Positions 25,905-35,372 of a stretch of DNA of 64,000 bases are shown here, one piece after another; the stretch's first letter is position 1, and every line of letters starts with the position of its first letter. The stretch lies in assembly GCA_947494445.1 (NCBI GenBank), contig CANLVD010000015.1, positions 1 to 64,000 on the forward strand, given 5' to 3'. The position numbers and the translations under genes were made by a program. Source of the stretch: an uncultured Paracoccaceae bacterium (GTDB lineage Bacteria > Pseudomonadota > Alphaproteobacteria > Rhodobacterales > Rhodobacteraceae). The notes beneath the pieces are model-generated. The model saw nothing but the letters and a program-made list of their open reading frames with translations, was not told where the DNA came from and did not search any database.

Positions 25905-26320
25905 CAATTCAGATGCATCCACGGGGGTGTTATCAATAGAATTTTACAGAAACTGTTCCCAAACCTATCCCTTGGGCGATGAAGCGGTCACAATCTGGGC
26001 GCATTTTCCATCAATTTAATTCAACTGTATTGAGCCGTGTGTTTGGCGGGTCTGGTGCGTGATTAAAGGGTGGGGGCCCGAGGGCTCTGATAGGCGTGGG
26101 TGACGAACGCTTGGTGGCCGGTAGGGACCGGTGAAGCGCGGATCAATAGCTGACAATCTTGACAATCAGGCACTTGGCCACCGGGTGGGCCGGTCTTTGG
26201 ATCGTTTCGTTCTGAACCGGCGCGTGGCGTTCGAATGCCCGTCTTCACCGCAGGAGACGGGACAGGGCGAAGTGCTGGTGAACGGCCCGTGGGGGCGCTG
26301 ATCCCGGTGCTTCGCCCGCT
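25905..26320. other. Gene-free region with several hairpins
   Basis: No gene is supported in these 416 bp between two convergent units. Structures include a 7-bp perfect stem, CCCGTCT (26238-26244) with AGACGGG (26255-26261), the repeats TGACAATC at 26151-26158 and 26160-26167, and CTTCGCCC near 26310 matching an upstream GGGCGAAG near 26265. These could end both transcripts or mark a small RNA. A short open frame on the minus strand lacks support. Confidence 0.4.
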
Positions 26321-27196
26321 TTACTTGTGGCGCGTGGGGGCGGTACGTGACAACAGCAGGCCCGAGACGATCAACCCGTAAGCCAAGGCCGCGCGCCAGC
26401 CCGGGGTCTCTGCCAGAAAGACAATGCCAAGGATCGCGGCCCAGATCGGGATCAGATAACCCACGATGGAGACAAAAACCGGGCCTGCGCGCTTGACGGT
26501 GAAGTAGCGCAGCAATTGTGCAAGACCGGTTTGCAACACGCCCAGCACCAGAAGGGCCAGCACCGGTGCTGCCAGTGGCAGGGCTTCTGGCAAATGCATC
26601 AGCCCGAACGGCAGGGTCAGAAGGCTGGCGGTCAGCGTGCTGCCTGCAGTGGCCGTGACCGGGTGCATGGGTGGCATGAGACGCACAAGGATCGAGGCGC
26701 AGCCGTAGGATGCGGCCGCACCCAGACAGGCAAGCGCTGCCAGACCGTTGGAATTTTCAAACAGGGCCGGGCCGGGATCAACCAGCCAGACCAATCCCAG
26801 AAACCCGATGGCAAAACCGCCCCATTGCCGGGGGCGTATCGGGTCACCCAAGGCAAACCGGGACAGGGCCAGAATGAACAGCGGCGTGCCTGCGATGAAG
26901 ATCGAGGCGATCGAGCTGTCGACGAATTGCTGACCCCAGCTGAGCAGCGAGAAGGGCACGGCGAGAGAGAAGACCCCAAGAATGCCGCAGGCGCGCCATT
27001 GCGCGCGTCCAACCGGCAGGCCCGCCCCGGTGATCCGTGCTGCCAGCAGCATCGCGCAGGCCGCAAGGCAGACCCGGCCTGTGGCCAGAGCCATGGGGTG
27101 AAAGCCGCGCAGGGCGACCTCGGTCAGGGCAAATGATGCGCCCCAGATCATGGTCAGGCCCGCGACGCCTGCCCAGGACAGCCAGTCGGTTTTCAC
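26321..27196 (-). CDS. EamA/DMT family transporter
   Basis: This ten-helix inner-membrane exporter (291 aa) has two EamA repeats: the first begins GVAGLTMIWGASFALTEVAL, the second is in the C-terminal half (LACLGAAASYGCASILV). The start is a GTG at 27196 that overlaps the stop of the upstream EamA gene by 4 bp. A longer open frame to 27466 is antisense-like and lacks protein character. The substrate is unknown; members export amino acids or metabolites. Confidence 0.85.
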   Translation of the reverse strand: MKTDWLSWAGVAGLTMIWGASFALTEVALRGFHPMALATGRVCLAACAMLLAARITGAGLPVGRAQWRACGILGVFSLAVPFSLLSWGQQFVDSSIASIFIAGTPLFILALSRFALGDPIRPRQWGGFAIGFLGLVWLVDPGPALFENSNGLAALACLGAAASYGCASILVRLMPPMHPVTATAGSTLTASLLTLPFGLMHLPEALPLAAPVLALLVLGVLQTGLAQLLRYFTVKRAGPVFVSIVGYLIPIWAAILGIVFLAETPGWRAALAYGLIVSGLLLSRTAPTRHK

Positions 27197-28092
27197 GGGC
27201 GAAACCGCCAGATCCGGGCCTGTGCGATGGCCAGCCCCAGAAGGATCAGGCCAAGGGCTGCCAGAAAGCTGGGGGGCAGGTCCTCTCCCAGCACGAGGAC
27301 GCCCAGAAGCGTGGCCCAGACCGGCACCTGATAATTGACCATGCTCATGAAGCTGGGACCTGCGGATTGCACGATGCGCACCAGAAGGATGGTCGCAAGG
27401 GCCGTGGGGAAGACGCCGAGATAAATCACGCCTGCCAGCGCGCCTGCGGGGATGTCTGCGGGCCATGGCTCAAGCATCAGGGCCAGCGGGGTCAGCGTGA
27501 GGCTTGCGACCAGCAGGGCGGCGGCGGAAAAGCTGATGAGCGGGCCCTTGGGGCAGAGCCGCGTGATGATCGAGCCGCAGGCATAACAGGCCGAGGCGGC
27601 GACACAGGCAAATTGCGCGAGCAGAAGGCTGGAGCCGGTCAGATTGTCCGGACCGATCAGCACGGCCACGCCGATGAAGCCGGTGATGAAGCCTGCGATC
27701 TTGCGCGGGCTCAGCCGCTCGCCAGGGACAAAGAGATGGGCGAGCGGCAGGACCAGAAGCGGGACCACAGCCATGGAGATGCCAGCAAATCCGGAGGTGA
27801 CATGGACCTGACCCCAGCTGAGCAGCGAAAAGGGGATGGCATTTGACATCATGCCCATGCCGGCTGCATGCAACCAGATCCGCCTGCCGGTGGGGGTCTT
27901 GTGGTCGGGAAAGCCCGGACCGGCGAGCGCCACGGCACCGATCAGGATGGCGGCAAGAAGGATGCGGATAGAGGCCACGGTCAGCGGGCCGAAGCCTGTC
28001 AGCGCCATCTCGACGCCCAGAAAGGACGCGCCCCAGATCAGGCCCAGCACGCAGAGCAGGATCCAGTTCAGGGTGTTGGATTGGGCGGGCAT
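27193..28092 (-). CDS. EamA/DMT family transporter
   Basis: This second DMT exporter (299 aa) lies directly upstream of the other. Its two repeats start LCVLGLIWGASFLGVEMAL and LLAQFACVAASACYACGSI. Ten membrane helices are expected. It and the downstream gene overlap by 4 bp (GTGA), so they are a pair, either two homologous exporters or a heterodimer. It diverges from serC, whose leader lies ~170 bp away. Confidence 0.88.
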   Translation of the reverse strand: MPAQSNTLNWILLCVLGLIWGASFLGVEMALTGFGPLTVASIRILLAAILIGAVALAGPGFPDHKTPTGRRIWLHAAGMGMMSNAIPFSLLSWGQVHVTSGFAGISMAVVPLLVLPLAHLFVPGERLSPRKIAGFITGFIGVAVLIGPDNLTGSSLLLAQFACVAASACYACGSIITRLCPKGPLISFSAAALLVASLTLTPLALMLEPWPADIPAGALAGVIYLGVFPTALATILLVRIVQSAGPSFMSMVNYQVPVWATLLGVLVLGEDLPPSFLAALGLILLGLAIAQARIWRFRP

Positions 28093-28258
28093 GAAACCTC
28101 ACGGGATGTGACTTTCCGGCTCTATCATTTGGGTGAGAAAGGGCAAGGGGGTGCGAATTTCCCATAGGAAACGTGCCGGTGCAGGAAATGTCGCAATTGG
28201 GCTGTTTTTGGTCTTGTGAGGTCCTTGTCTCAGGCGTATTCGGAATGTGGGCAGGTCG

Positions 28259-28320
28259 TCGGGTTACGGGCGAGCGGCGGCAGGCTCAGCAATTTCGCCC
28301 TGACGATGGAGCCGTCCATG
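28259..28320 (+). ncRNA. serC-type leader RNA
   Basis: A serC leader motif is known from alphaproteobacterial serC-serA operons; its last stem covers the serC ribosome binding site. Here GGGCGA (28268-28273) can pair with TCGCCC (28295-28300), and GGCTC (28283-28287) with GAGCC (28309-28313), which overlaps the GGAG ribosome binding site. The two pairings interleave, so they are alternatives or a pseudoknot. Position and architecture fit; the ligand, if any, is unknown. Confidence 0.7.
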
Positions 28321-29490
28321 AGCTTCCCCAAACCGCGCAGCACGCCTGCGCGACCCGAATTTTCATCTGGTCCCTGTCCAAAACGCCCCGGCTGGTCCGC
28401 CGCCCGGGTGGCAGAGCTTGCCTTTCTGGGCCGCTCGCACAGGGCCAAGGAGCCCAAGGCACAGCTGAAGGCCGTGATCGATCAGATCACGCGGCTTCTG
28501 GGCGTGCCTGAGGGCTATAAGGTGGGCATTGTGCCCGCCTCTGACACCGGTGCTTTCGAGATGGCCATGTGGTCGATGCTGGGCGCGCGTGCCGTCGATA
28601 TGCTGGTCTGGGAAAGCTTTGGCGCAGGCTGGGCCACGGATGCCGTCAAACAGTTGAAACTGGAAGACTGCCGGGTGCTTGAGGCCGGGTACGGTGAATT
28701 GTCAGACATTTTAAGTGTCAGAAAAGACGCAGATATTTGCTTTACCTGGAATGGCACGACTTCGGGTGCACGGGTGCCCGATGCCGACTGGATTGCCGCG
28801 GATCGAAAAGGTCTGACATTTTGCGATGCAACCTCTGCGGCCTTTGCCCAGCCGCTGGACTGGGACAAGCTGGATGTCACGACATTCTCCTGGCAGAAGG
28901 CAATGGGGGGCGAAGGTGCGCATGGCGTGCTGATCCTGAGCCCGCGTGCGGTGGAGCGGCTGGAAAGTTTCACACCGGACCGGCCATTGCCAAAGATTTT
29001 CCGCCTGACCAAGGGCGGCAAGCTGATCGACGGGATCTTTACCGGGGCGACGATCAACACGCCCTCCATGCTGGCGGTGGCCGATGCGCAGGACGCGCTG
29101 AACTGGATCGAGGAGATCGGCGGCCTGACTGCGACGATGGCCCGTGCGGACGCGAATTTCACAGCGCTTCAGGCTTGGGTTGATCGCTCCGACTGGGTGG
29201 AAAATCTGGTGGCCGCGCCATCACTGCGGTCGAACACGTCCGTTTGCCTGAAAATCACCGATGCCGATGTCGCGGCCATGGATGACGCGGGCCAGAAGGC
29301 CTTCACCAAGGAGATGGTGGGGCTGCTGGAGGCCGAGGCTGCGGCCTATGACATCAACGGTTATCGCGATGCCCCGGCAGGTCTGCGGATCTGGTGTGGT
29401 GCGACCGTGGACACAGCAGACATCGAGGCGCTGACACCATGGCTGGACTGGGCGTTTGCCACCGTCAAAGCCGCGCGTGCGGCAGCCTGA
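28318..29490 (+). CDS. serC: Phosphoserine aminotransferase
   Basis: SerC converts 3-phosphohydroxypyruvate to phosphoserine with glutamate and PLP. At 390 aa it belongs to the longer alphaproteobacterial group, beginning [20 protein letters not shown]. The PLP lysine is in [20 protein letters not shown] 28318 is preferred to 28306 because GGAG (28308-28311) lies 6 nt ahead and the leader stem covers it. serA follows 49 bp later, making a serine synthesis operon; expression is probably controlled by the leader RNA. Confidence 0.94.
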   Translation: MSFPKPRSTPARPEFSSGPCPKRPGWSAARVAELAFLGRSHRAKEPKAQLKAVIDQITRLLGVPEGYKVGIVPASDTGAFEMAMWSMLGARAVDMLVWESFGAGWATDAVKQLKLEDCRVLEAGYGELSDILSVRKDADICFTWNGTTSGARVPDADWIAADRKGLTFCDATSAAFAQPLDWDKLDVTTFSWQKAMGGEGAHGVLILSPRAVERLESFTPDRPLPKIFRLTKGGKLIDGIFTGATINTPSMLAVADAQDALNWIEEIGGLTATMARADANFTALQAWVDRSDWVENLVAAPSLRSNTSVCLKITDADVAAMDDAGQKAFTKEMVGLLEAEAAAYDINGYRDAPAGLRIWCGATVDTADIEALTPWLDWAFATVKAARAAA

Positions 29491-29539
29491 TCAATTCACA
29501 TTCCGACAGCCCGATGTGGCGTCGATAAAGGACTAAGAC

Positions 29540-31132
29540 ATGCCCAAAGTATTGATTTCCGACAAGCTGAGCGAAGCTGCCGTGCAGATTTTCCGCGACA
29601 ATGGTGTGGAGGTGGATTTCCAGCCGGATCTTGGCAAGGATCCCGAAAAGCTCGCCTCCATCATTGGTGACTATGATGGTCTGGCGATCCGGTCGGCCAC
29701 CAAGGCGACCGCTGATCTGATCGCAAGGGCCGACAATCTGAAGGTCATTGGCCGGGCTGGGATCGGCGTGGACAACGTGGATATCCCAGCGGCTTCGGCC
29801 AAGGGGATCGTGGTGATGAACACGCCTTTTGGCAATTCGATCACCACGGCGGAACACGCGATTGCGATGATGTTTGCCGTGGCGCGTCAGATCCCGGCGG
29901 CTGATGCCTCCACTCAGGCCGGCAAATGGGAGAAGTCGCGCTTCATGGGCTCCGAGATCACCGGCAAGACGCTGGGTCTGATCGGGGCGGGCAACATCGG
30001 CTCGGTCGTGGCAAGCCGGGCGCTGGGGTTGAAGATGAAGGTGATTGCCTTTGATCCTTTCCTGTCGGCGGACCGCGCGCAGGAGATGGGTGTGGAGAAG
30101 ATCGACGCGCTTGAGGATCTGGTGGCACGGGCCGATTTCATCACCCTGCATCTGCCCAAGACCGAGAAGACGGCGAATATTCTGTCTGCGGAGGTGATCG
30201 CCAAGATCAAGCCCGGTGCGAGGCTGGTCAATTGCGCGCGCGGTGGTCTGGTTGACGAGGCGGCTGTGGCGGAGGCGCTGAAATCGGGCCAGTTGGCTGG
30301 CGCTGCCTTTGACGTCTTCTCGGTCGAACCTGCAACCGAAAGCCCGCTTTTTGGACTGCCCAACGTGGTGTGTACGCCGCATCTGGGCGCTGCCACCACG
30401 GAAGCACAGGAGAATGTCGCCCTGCAGGTGGCCGAACAGATGAGCGATTATCTGATCAAGGGGGCGGTGTCGAACGCGCTGAATGCGCCATCGGTGACAG
30501 CCGAAGAAGCGCCGATCCTGAAACCATGGATCGAGTTGGCCGAGATGCTGGGCGGCTTTGCCGGTCAGGTCACGGACACGGCCATTCGCGAGATCGAGAT
30601 CGAATTCGTGGGCCGGGTCGGCGAGCTGAACCTCAAGCCTCTGACCGCGGCAATCACGGCCAGCCTGATGAAGCCCGTGGTGGGCGAGGGCGGGGTCAAC
30701 ATGGTTTCGGCCCCGGTTGTGGCGCGCGAGCGTGGCATCAAGATCTCGGAGACTCGCAAGGATGCGCAGGGCGCTTTCGGGTCGTATATGCGGTTGATCG
30801 TGGTGTCGGAGACCCAGACCCGCTCGGTCGCGGGGACGATCTATTCCGACGGGCGGCCCCGGTTCATCCAGATCAAGGGGATCAACCTTGAGGCCGAACC
30901 GATGCCCTTCATGCTTTACACCACCAACACCGACACGCCGGGATATATCGGCGCGCTGGGGACAAAGCTTGGGGATCTGGGCATCAACATCGCGACCTTT
31001 GCGCTGGGCCGTGCCGGTCAGGGCGGCGAGGCGATCGCGCTTCTGGGCGTCGATGGCGGGCTGGAGCAGAAGATGCTGGATGAGATCGCGGCCCTGCCTC
31101 AGGTGACCCAGGCCAAGGCCATCGTCTATTGA
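29540..31132 (+). CDS. serA: D-3-phosphoglycerate dehydrogenase
   Basis: SerA makes the first committed step of serine synthesis. The 530-residue protein has the substrate and NAD domains (LGLIGAGNIGSVVASRALG near 149), the catalytic residues in NCARGGLVDE and TPHLGAATTEA, an intervening ASB domain (from ~320) and a C-terminal ACT domain (NTDTPGYIGALGTKLGDLG) that usually binds serine for feedback control. AAAGGA lies 8 nt before the ATG. It is followed by a strong inverted repeat. Confidence 0.96.
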   Translation: MPKVLISDKLSEAAVQIFRDNGVEVDFQPDLGKDPEKLASIIGDYDGLAIRSATKATADLIARADNLKVIGRAGIGVDNVDIPAASAKGIVVMNTPFGNSITTAEHAIAMMFAVARQIPAADASTQAGKWEKSRFMGSEITGKTLGLIGAGNIGSVVASRALGLKMKVIAFDPFLSADRAQEMGVEKIDALEDLVARADFITLHLPKTEKTANILSAEVIAKIKPGARLVNCARGGLVDEAAVAEALKSGQLAGAAFDVFSVEPATESPLFGLPNVVCTPHLGAATTEAQENVALQVAEQMSDYLIKGAVSNALNAPSVTAEEAPILKPWIELAEMLGGFAGQVTDTAIREIEIEFVGRVGELNLKPLTAAITASLMKPVVGEGGVNMVSAPVVARERGIKISETRKDAQGAFGSYMRLIVVSETQTRSVAGTIYSDGRPRFIQIKGINLEAEPMPFMLYTTNTDTPGYIGALGTKLGDLGINIATFALGRAGQGGEAIALLGVDGGLEQKMLDEIAALPQVTQAKAIVY

Positions 31133-31138
31133 TCTGAA

Positions 31139-31190
31139 CTGACGCCCGCCAAAGAGGGCGGGCGTCAGGCCTCCGGCGGGAGTATTTTTG
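31139..31190 (+). terminator. Terminator after serA with dispersed repeat
   Basis: A perfect 12-bp stem, CTGACGCCCGCC (31139-31150) with GGCGGGCGTCAG (31157-31168), is followed by GCCTCCGGCGGGAGTATTTTTGG (31169-31191), which has its own small hairpin and a T run. The second part recurs almost unchanged at 36336-36360. Confidence 0.75.
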
Positions 31191-31243
31191 GAAAATCGAA
31201 GGCGGGGTGCGGGCAGTTTTTCGCGCCGCGTCGAATTGACTGT

Positions 31244-31271
31244 TTGGCATCGCTGGCTGCCTCTGTATAAG
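31244..31271 (+). promoter_or_regulatory. Sigma-70-like promoter of purA
   Basis: TTGGCA (31244-31249) and TATAAG (31266-31271) are 16 bp apart and end 30 bp before the purA ATG. Confidence 0.45.
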
Positions 31272-31301
31272 CACAGCGGACCAGAAAAATGAGGGCAGTC
31301 T

Positions 31302-32594
31302 ATGGCGAATGTGGTGGTTGTCGGCGCGCAGTGGGGCGACGAGGGCAAAGGCAAGATCGTGGACTGGCTGAGCGAGCGGGCCGATGTGATCGCCCGGTTT
31401 CAGGGTGGCCATAATGCGGGTCATACGCTGGTCATTGACGGCGAGGTGTTCAAACTGTCGCTTTTGCCATCTGGCATCGTGCGCAAGGGCAAGTTGAGTG
31501 TGATCGGCAATGGTGTTGTGCTGGATCCATGGGCCTTTGTCAGCGAGATGGACAAGCTGATCGCCCAGGGGGTCGAGATCACGCCTGACAGTCTGATGAT
31601 TGCGGAGAACACGCCGCTGATCCTGCCGGTGCACGGCGAGTTGGACCGGGCGCGCGAGACGTCAAATGCGGTGGCCAAGATCGGCACCACGGGGCGCGGG
31701 ATCGGGCCTGCTTATGAAGACAAGGTCGGGCGGCGCGCCATCCGGGTGGCAGATCTGGCCGATCCTGCAACGCTTGAGGCACGTGTTGACCGCTTGCTCA
31801 CCCATCATGATGCGCTGCGTCGGGGGTTGGGCATGGAGCCTGTTGACCGGGCCGTGCTGATTTCCGCGCTGAGCGAGATCGCACCCAAGATCCTGCCCTT
31901 TGCGGCCCCTGTCTGGAAAGAACTGGCGGAGCGGCGCAAGGCGGGTCAGCGGATCCTGTTCGAGGGCGCACAGGGCGCGCTTCTGGACATTGATTTCGGG
32001 ACCTATCCCTTTGTCACGTCATCAAACACCATGGCAGGGATGGCCGCGACCGGCACCGGCATGGGGCCGGGGTCGGTCGATTTCGTGCTGGGCATCGTCA
32101 AGGCCTATACGACACGGGTGGGCGAGGGACCGTTTCCGGCAGAACAGCTGAACGCCGATGGCCAGCGTCTGGGCGAGCGGGGCCATGAATTCGGCACTGT
32201 CACGGGGCGCCAGCGGCGGTGCGGCTGGTTCGATGCGGTTCTGGTGCGCCAGACCTGCACGACCTCGGGCGTCTCTGGCATCGCGCTGACCAAGCTGGAT
32301 GTGCTTGATGGCTTCGAGGAGTTGAAGATCTGCACCGGTTACATGCTGGATGGAAAGCTGATCGATTACCTGCCCACGGCCGCTGATCATCAAGCCCGCG
32401 TCGAGCCGGTCTATGAGACCATGAAGGGCTGGTCCGACAGCACCGAGGGCGCACGCTCCTGGGCTGATCTGCCGGCTGAGGCGATCAAATATGTGCGCCG
32501 TGTGGAAGAGTTGATCGGCTGTCCGGTCGCGCTTCTGTCCACCTCGCCGGAGCGGGATGACACCATTCTGGTGACCGACCCGTTTGCCGACTGA
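31302..32594 (+). CDS. purA: Adenylosuccinate synthetase
   Basis: PurA uses GTP to join IMP and aspartate in AMP synthesis. It is full length (430 aa). The family signatures are [18 protein letters not shown] with catalytic Asp, [11 protein letters not shown] with catalytic His, [14 protein letters not shown] and [20 protein letters not shown] lies ahead of the ATG. It shares its last base with the DUF2842 gene start (TGATG), so the pair is cotranscribed. Confidence 0.97.
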   Translation: MANVVVVGAQWGDEGKGKIVDWLSERADVIARFQGGHNAGHTLVIDGEVFKLSLLPSGIVRKGKLSVIGNGVVLDPWAFVSEMDKLIAQGVEITPDSLMIAENTPLILPVHGELDRARETSNAVAKIGTTGRGIGPAYEDKVGRRAIRVADLADPATLEARVDRLLTHHDALRRGLGMEPVDRAVLISALSEIAPKILPFAAPVWKELAERRKAGQRILFEGAQGALLDIDFGTYPFVTSSNTMAGMAATGTGMGPGSVDFVLGIVKAYTTRVGEGPFPAEQLNADGQRLGERGHEFGTVTGRQRRCGWFDAVLVRQTCTTSGVSGIALTKLDVLDGFEELKICTGYMLDGKLIDYLPTAADHQARVEPVYETMKGWSDSTEGARSWADLPAEAIKYVRRVEELIGCPVALLSTSPERDDTILVTDPFAD

Positions 32595-32821
32595 TGGCGC
32601 TGAGCTACAAGGCCCGGCGGCGCTGGTCGCTGTTCATCCTGATCATCGGGCTGCCGCTTTACATCATCGTGGCAGTCAATCTGGTGGAGCTGTTTGACCG
32701 GCCGCCGATTCTGGTGGAGCTGGGGATTTTTGTTGTCCTTGGCATCCTCTGGGCCTTGCCCTTCAAGTTCGTCTTCAAGGGCGTGGGCAAGGATGACCCG
32801 GGACAGGATGATGGCAATTAA
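32594..32821 (+). CDS. DUF2842 small membrane protein
   Basis: This 75-residue protein has two membrane helices (SLFILIIGLPLYIIVAVNLV and LGIFVVLGILWALPF) linked by an FDRPP turn and closed by a hydrophilic tail with KFVFKGVGKDDP. It matches the DUF2842 family of alphaproteobacteria. Its ATG overlaps the purA stop by one base. Function is unknown. Confidence 0.85.
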   Translation: MALSYKARRRWSLFILIIGLPLYIIVAVNLVELFDRPPILVELGIFVVLGILWALPFKFVFKGVGKDDPGQDDGN

Positions 32822-32900
32822 GTTGTCTATCTGTCTGTTTTCAAAATAAGAAAACCATTCTCAAGTTAGTCCTGGAACCTGCCGTCTTCGAAAATGATGG

Positions 32901-32941
32901 GCGTACCTCAAAAATATCTGGACTTGAGGTGCGTACCTCAA
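32901..32941. promoter_or_regulatory. LacI-type operator pair before the sugar operon
   Basis: TTGAGGTGCGTACCTCAA (32924-32941) is a palindrome with one mismatch pair and the central CG typical of LacI-family operators. A second copy of the right half, GCGTACCTCAAA, begins at 32901, exactly 30 bp (three helical turns) before the same half at 32931. The array ends 74 bp before the binding-protein start. The likely ligand is the LacI regulator at 40689. Confidence 0.65.
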
Positions 32942-33015
32942 ATAGCGTGAAGAGGTCACAACGGACGAATCGGGGCAACGACCCTGAACCTTATGTTCAC
33001 CTTGGGAGGACCATT

Positions 33016-34335
33016 ATGAGAATTCTTAATCTGGCAACGGTCAGCGCCATCGGGCTGGCGGCTGCGGGCTTCGGGCAAAGCGCTCAGGCCGAAGACCTGA
33101 CACTGTGTTGGGCAGCCTGGGATCCGGCAAATGCGCTGGTTGAACTGAGCAAGGAATTCGAGGCCTCAAGCGGCCATTCCATGAGCTTTGAATTTGTGCC
33201 CTGGCCGAATTTCGCGGACCGGATGCTCAACGAATTGAACTCCGGCGGTAAGCTCTGTGATTTGCTGATCGGCGACAGCCAGTGGATTGGCGGCGGGGCA
33301 GAGAACGGCCACTACGTCAAGCTGAATGATTTCTTCGACAATGAAGGCATCAGCATGGACGATTTCGCGCCTGCGACCGTTTATGCCTATTCGACCTGGC
33401 CCAAGGGCACACCGAACTATTACGCACTGCCTGCCATGGGTGATGCGAACGGCTGGTTCTATCGCAAGGACTGGTTTGGCCGCGAAGACATTCAGGCCGC
33501 CTTCAAGGAGGCAACCGGCCGTGATCTGGCCGAGCCGAAGTCGCAAAAGGAACTGCTGGAAATCGCACAGTTTTTCCAGGGTCGCGAGATCGACGGCAAC
33601 ACCGTCTATGGCGCTGCAATCTTCACCGAGCGTGGATCCGAAGGGATCACCATGGGTGTGACCGGCGCGCTGTATCCTTGGGGTTTCAAGTATGAAAACA
33701 CCCCGGGTGAATATGACATGGAAGGTGCCGTGAACTCACCCGAAGCGGTGGAAGCGCTTGAATTCTATAAAGAATTCTACCAGACAGCGACCCCTCCGGG
33801 CTATACCAACTCCTATATGGGTGAAAGCCTTGATGCGTTCAAATCCGGTCAGGTCGCCATGGCGATGAACTGGTTTGCCTTCTTCCCCGGGCTTTATGCC
33901 GATCCCGACACCGGTGGCGACAAGATCGATTTCTTCGTCAACCCGCCACAAAATCAGGCCGGTTCAACGCTTGGCGGTCAGGGCATCTCGGTGGTCAGCT
34001 ATTCCGACAAGCAGGATGCTGCACTTGAGTACATCAAGTGGTTCGCCCAGCCTGATGTGCAGGCGAAATGGTGGTCGCTTGGTGGCTATTCGGCGCATAA
34101 CTCGGTCCTGAACGATCCGGGCTTTGTCGACAGCCAGCCCTTTGCCGGTGACTTCCTTGAAGCCATGGGCGCGGTGCAGGATTTCTGGCAGGAGCCGGCC
34201 TATGCCGAATTGCTGCTGGCGATGCAGAAGCGCATGCATGACTATGTCGTGGCCGATCAGGGCACAGCCAAGGAAGCGCTCGACAAACTGATCGAGGACT
34301 GGACGGAAGTCTTTGAAGATGAGGGCAAGCTCTAG
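33016..34335 (+). CDS. Sugar/polyol ABC transporter substrate-binding protein (family 1)
   Basis: This exported binding protein (439 aa) has a signal peptide over residues 1-25 (ending SAQA) and a mature start at EDLTLCWAAWDP. The family 1 layout shows LVELSKEFEASSGH, the hinge-region LPAMGDANGWFYRKDWF, and an aromatic C-terminal lobe (MNWFAFFPGLYAD). Such proteins bind carbohydrates, but the ligand here is unknown. GGGAGGA lies 5 nt before the ATG. It starts an eleven-gene run; a hairpin separates it from the permeases. Confidence 0.9.
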   Translation: MRILNLATVSAIGLAAAGFGQSAQAEDLTLCWAAWDPANALVELSKEFEASSGHSMSFEFVPWPNFADRMLNELNSGGKLCDLLIGDSQWIGGGAENGHYVKLNDFFDNEGISMDDFAPATVYAYSTWPKGTPNYYALPAMGDANGWFYRKDWFGREDIQAAFKEATGRDLAEPKSQKELLEIAQFFQGREIDGNTVYGAAIFTERGSEGITMGVTGALYPWGFKYENTPGEYDMEGAVNSPEAVEALEFYKEFYQTATPPGYTNSYMGESLDAFKSGQVAMAMNWFAFFPGLYADPDTGGDKIDFFVNPPQNQAGSTLGGQGISVVSYSDKQDAALEYIKWFAQPDVQAKWWSLGGYSAHNSVLNDPGFVDSQPFAGDFLEAMGAVQDFWQEPAYAELLLAMQKRMHDYVVADQGTAKEALDKLIEDWTEVFEDEGKL

Positions 34336-34349
34336 AGCTGCCTCCTCAA

Positions 34350-34381
34350 CCCTCGTCCCGGTGATCCCCCCGGGGCGAGGG
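34350..34381 (+). promoter_or_regulatory. Intercistronic stem-loop after sugar-binding-protein gene
   Basis: CCCTCGTCCCGG (34350-34361) pairs with CCGGGGCGAGGG (34370-34381) through 12 bp with one G-U pair and an 8-nt loop. No T run follows. It probably protects or attenuates the transcript to favour the binding protein over the permeases. Confidence 0.6.
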
Positions 34382-34424
34382 GCCCAACTTGGCCCGCGTT
34401 TCAAATCCGCTCAGGATCTCAGAC

Positions 34425-35372
34425 ATGACCCAGACGTTACCCGACCGCGCGGCGCAAGCCACGCCGCCCAAGGTTGCACGCAAGATCAAAGGCCTGTCAG
34501 ACCGCGCGATTGCGTGGATCTTTGTCGGCCCGACGATTTTCCTGCTGCTGGCGATCAACATCTTCCCGCTGATCTGGACGATCAATCTGAGTTTCACCAA
34601 CTTCAAGGCCAACCGCACCAATCGCGCGGTTGAATACATCGGGACCCGCAATTACGAGCGCATCCTGACTGATAGCGACATATGGCTGTCGATGCAGGCG
34701 ACCGCGCATTTCCTGATCTGGACCATCGTCTTTCAGGTGCTGATCGGGTTCACGCTGGCCTGGCTGATCAACAAGAAATTCCGCGGCAATGATCTGTGGA
34801 CCACGATCATCGTGCTGCCGATGATGCTGAGCCCGGCGGTGGTCGGCAATTTCTGGACTTTCCTCTACCAGCCGCAGATCGGTCTGTTCAATTACGTCAT
34901 CACGTTTTTCACCGGGGGCGATCCATCGGGGTTTCAGATGCTGGGCTCGGTCGATCTGGCACCATGGTCGATCGTGATCGTGGACACGTGGATGTGGACA
35001 CCATTCGTGATGCTGATCTGTCTGGCGGGCCTGAGATCGATACCGGATTACATCTATGAAGCAGCCGAAATCGACCGGGCCTCGAAACTGAGGCAATTCT
35101 TCACCATCACCATCCCCATGGTGCTGCCCTTCCTGATGCTGGCGGTGCTGTTCCGGGGCATCGAGAATTTCAAGATGTTCGATCTGGTGGTGCAGCTTAC
35201 CGGCGGCGGGCCGGGATCGACGACGGAACTGGCCTCCATCAACCTCAAGCGCGAGGCGTTCGAGAAATGGCGGACCGGCTATTCCTCGGCCTTTGCGATC
35301 ATCCTGTTTGTCACCGTCTTCGGCCTTGCGTCGATCTATGTCAAAGCGCTGAACAAGGTCAAAGAGAGATGA
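34425..35372 (+). CDS. Sugar ABC transporter permease (MalF type)
   Basis: This inner-membrane permease (315 aa) has six membrane spans, a hydrophilic N-terminal tail of ~35 residues and the EAA loop IYEAAEIDRASKLRQFFTITIPMVLP near 215 that contacts the ATPase. It starts at ATG 34425, 9 nt after AGGA. Its stop overlaps the next permease start by 4 bp. Confidence 0.92.
   Translation: MTQTLPDRAAQATPPKVARKIKGLSDRAIAWIFVGPTIFLLLAINIFPLIWTINLSFTNFKANRTNRAVEYIGTRNYERILTDSDIWLSMQATAHFLIWTIVFQVLIGFTLAWLINKKFRGNDLWTTIIVLPMMLSPAVVGNFWTFLYQPQIGLFNYVITFFTGGDPSGFQMLGSVDLAPWSIVIVDTWMWTPFVMLICLAGLRSIPDYIYEAAEIDRASKLRQFFTITIPMVLPFLMLAVLFRGIENFKMFDLVVQLTGGGPGSTTELASINLKREAFEKWRTGYSSAFAIILFVTVFGLASIYVKALNKVKER

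Noticed and set aside
27197-27466. N-terminal extension of the first EamA transporter
   Set aside because: Arg/Gly/Pro-rich and antisense-like; the GTG at 27196 overlaps the upstream stop as expected.
29465-31354. 629-codon minus-strand frame opposite serA
   Set aside because: Very long but antisense to serA; such frames arise in GC-rich genes and no motif is seen.
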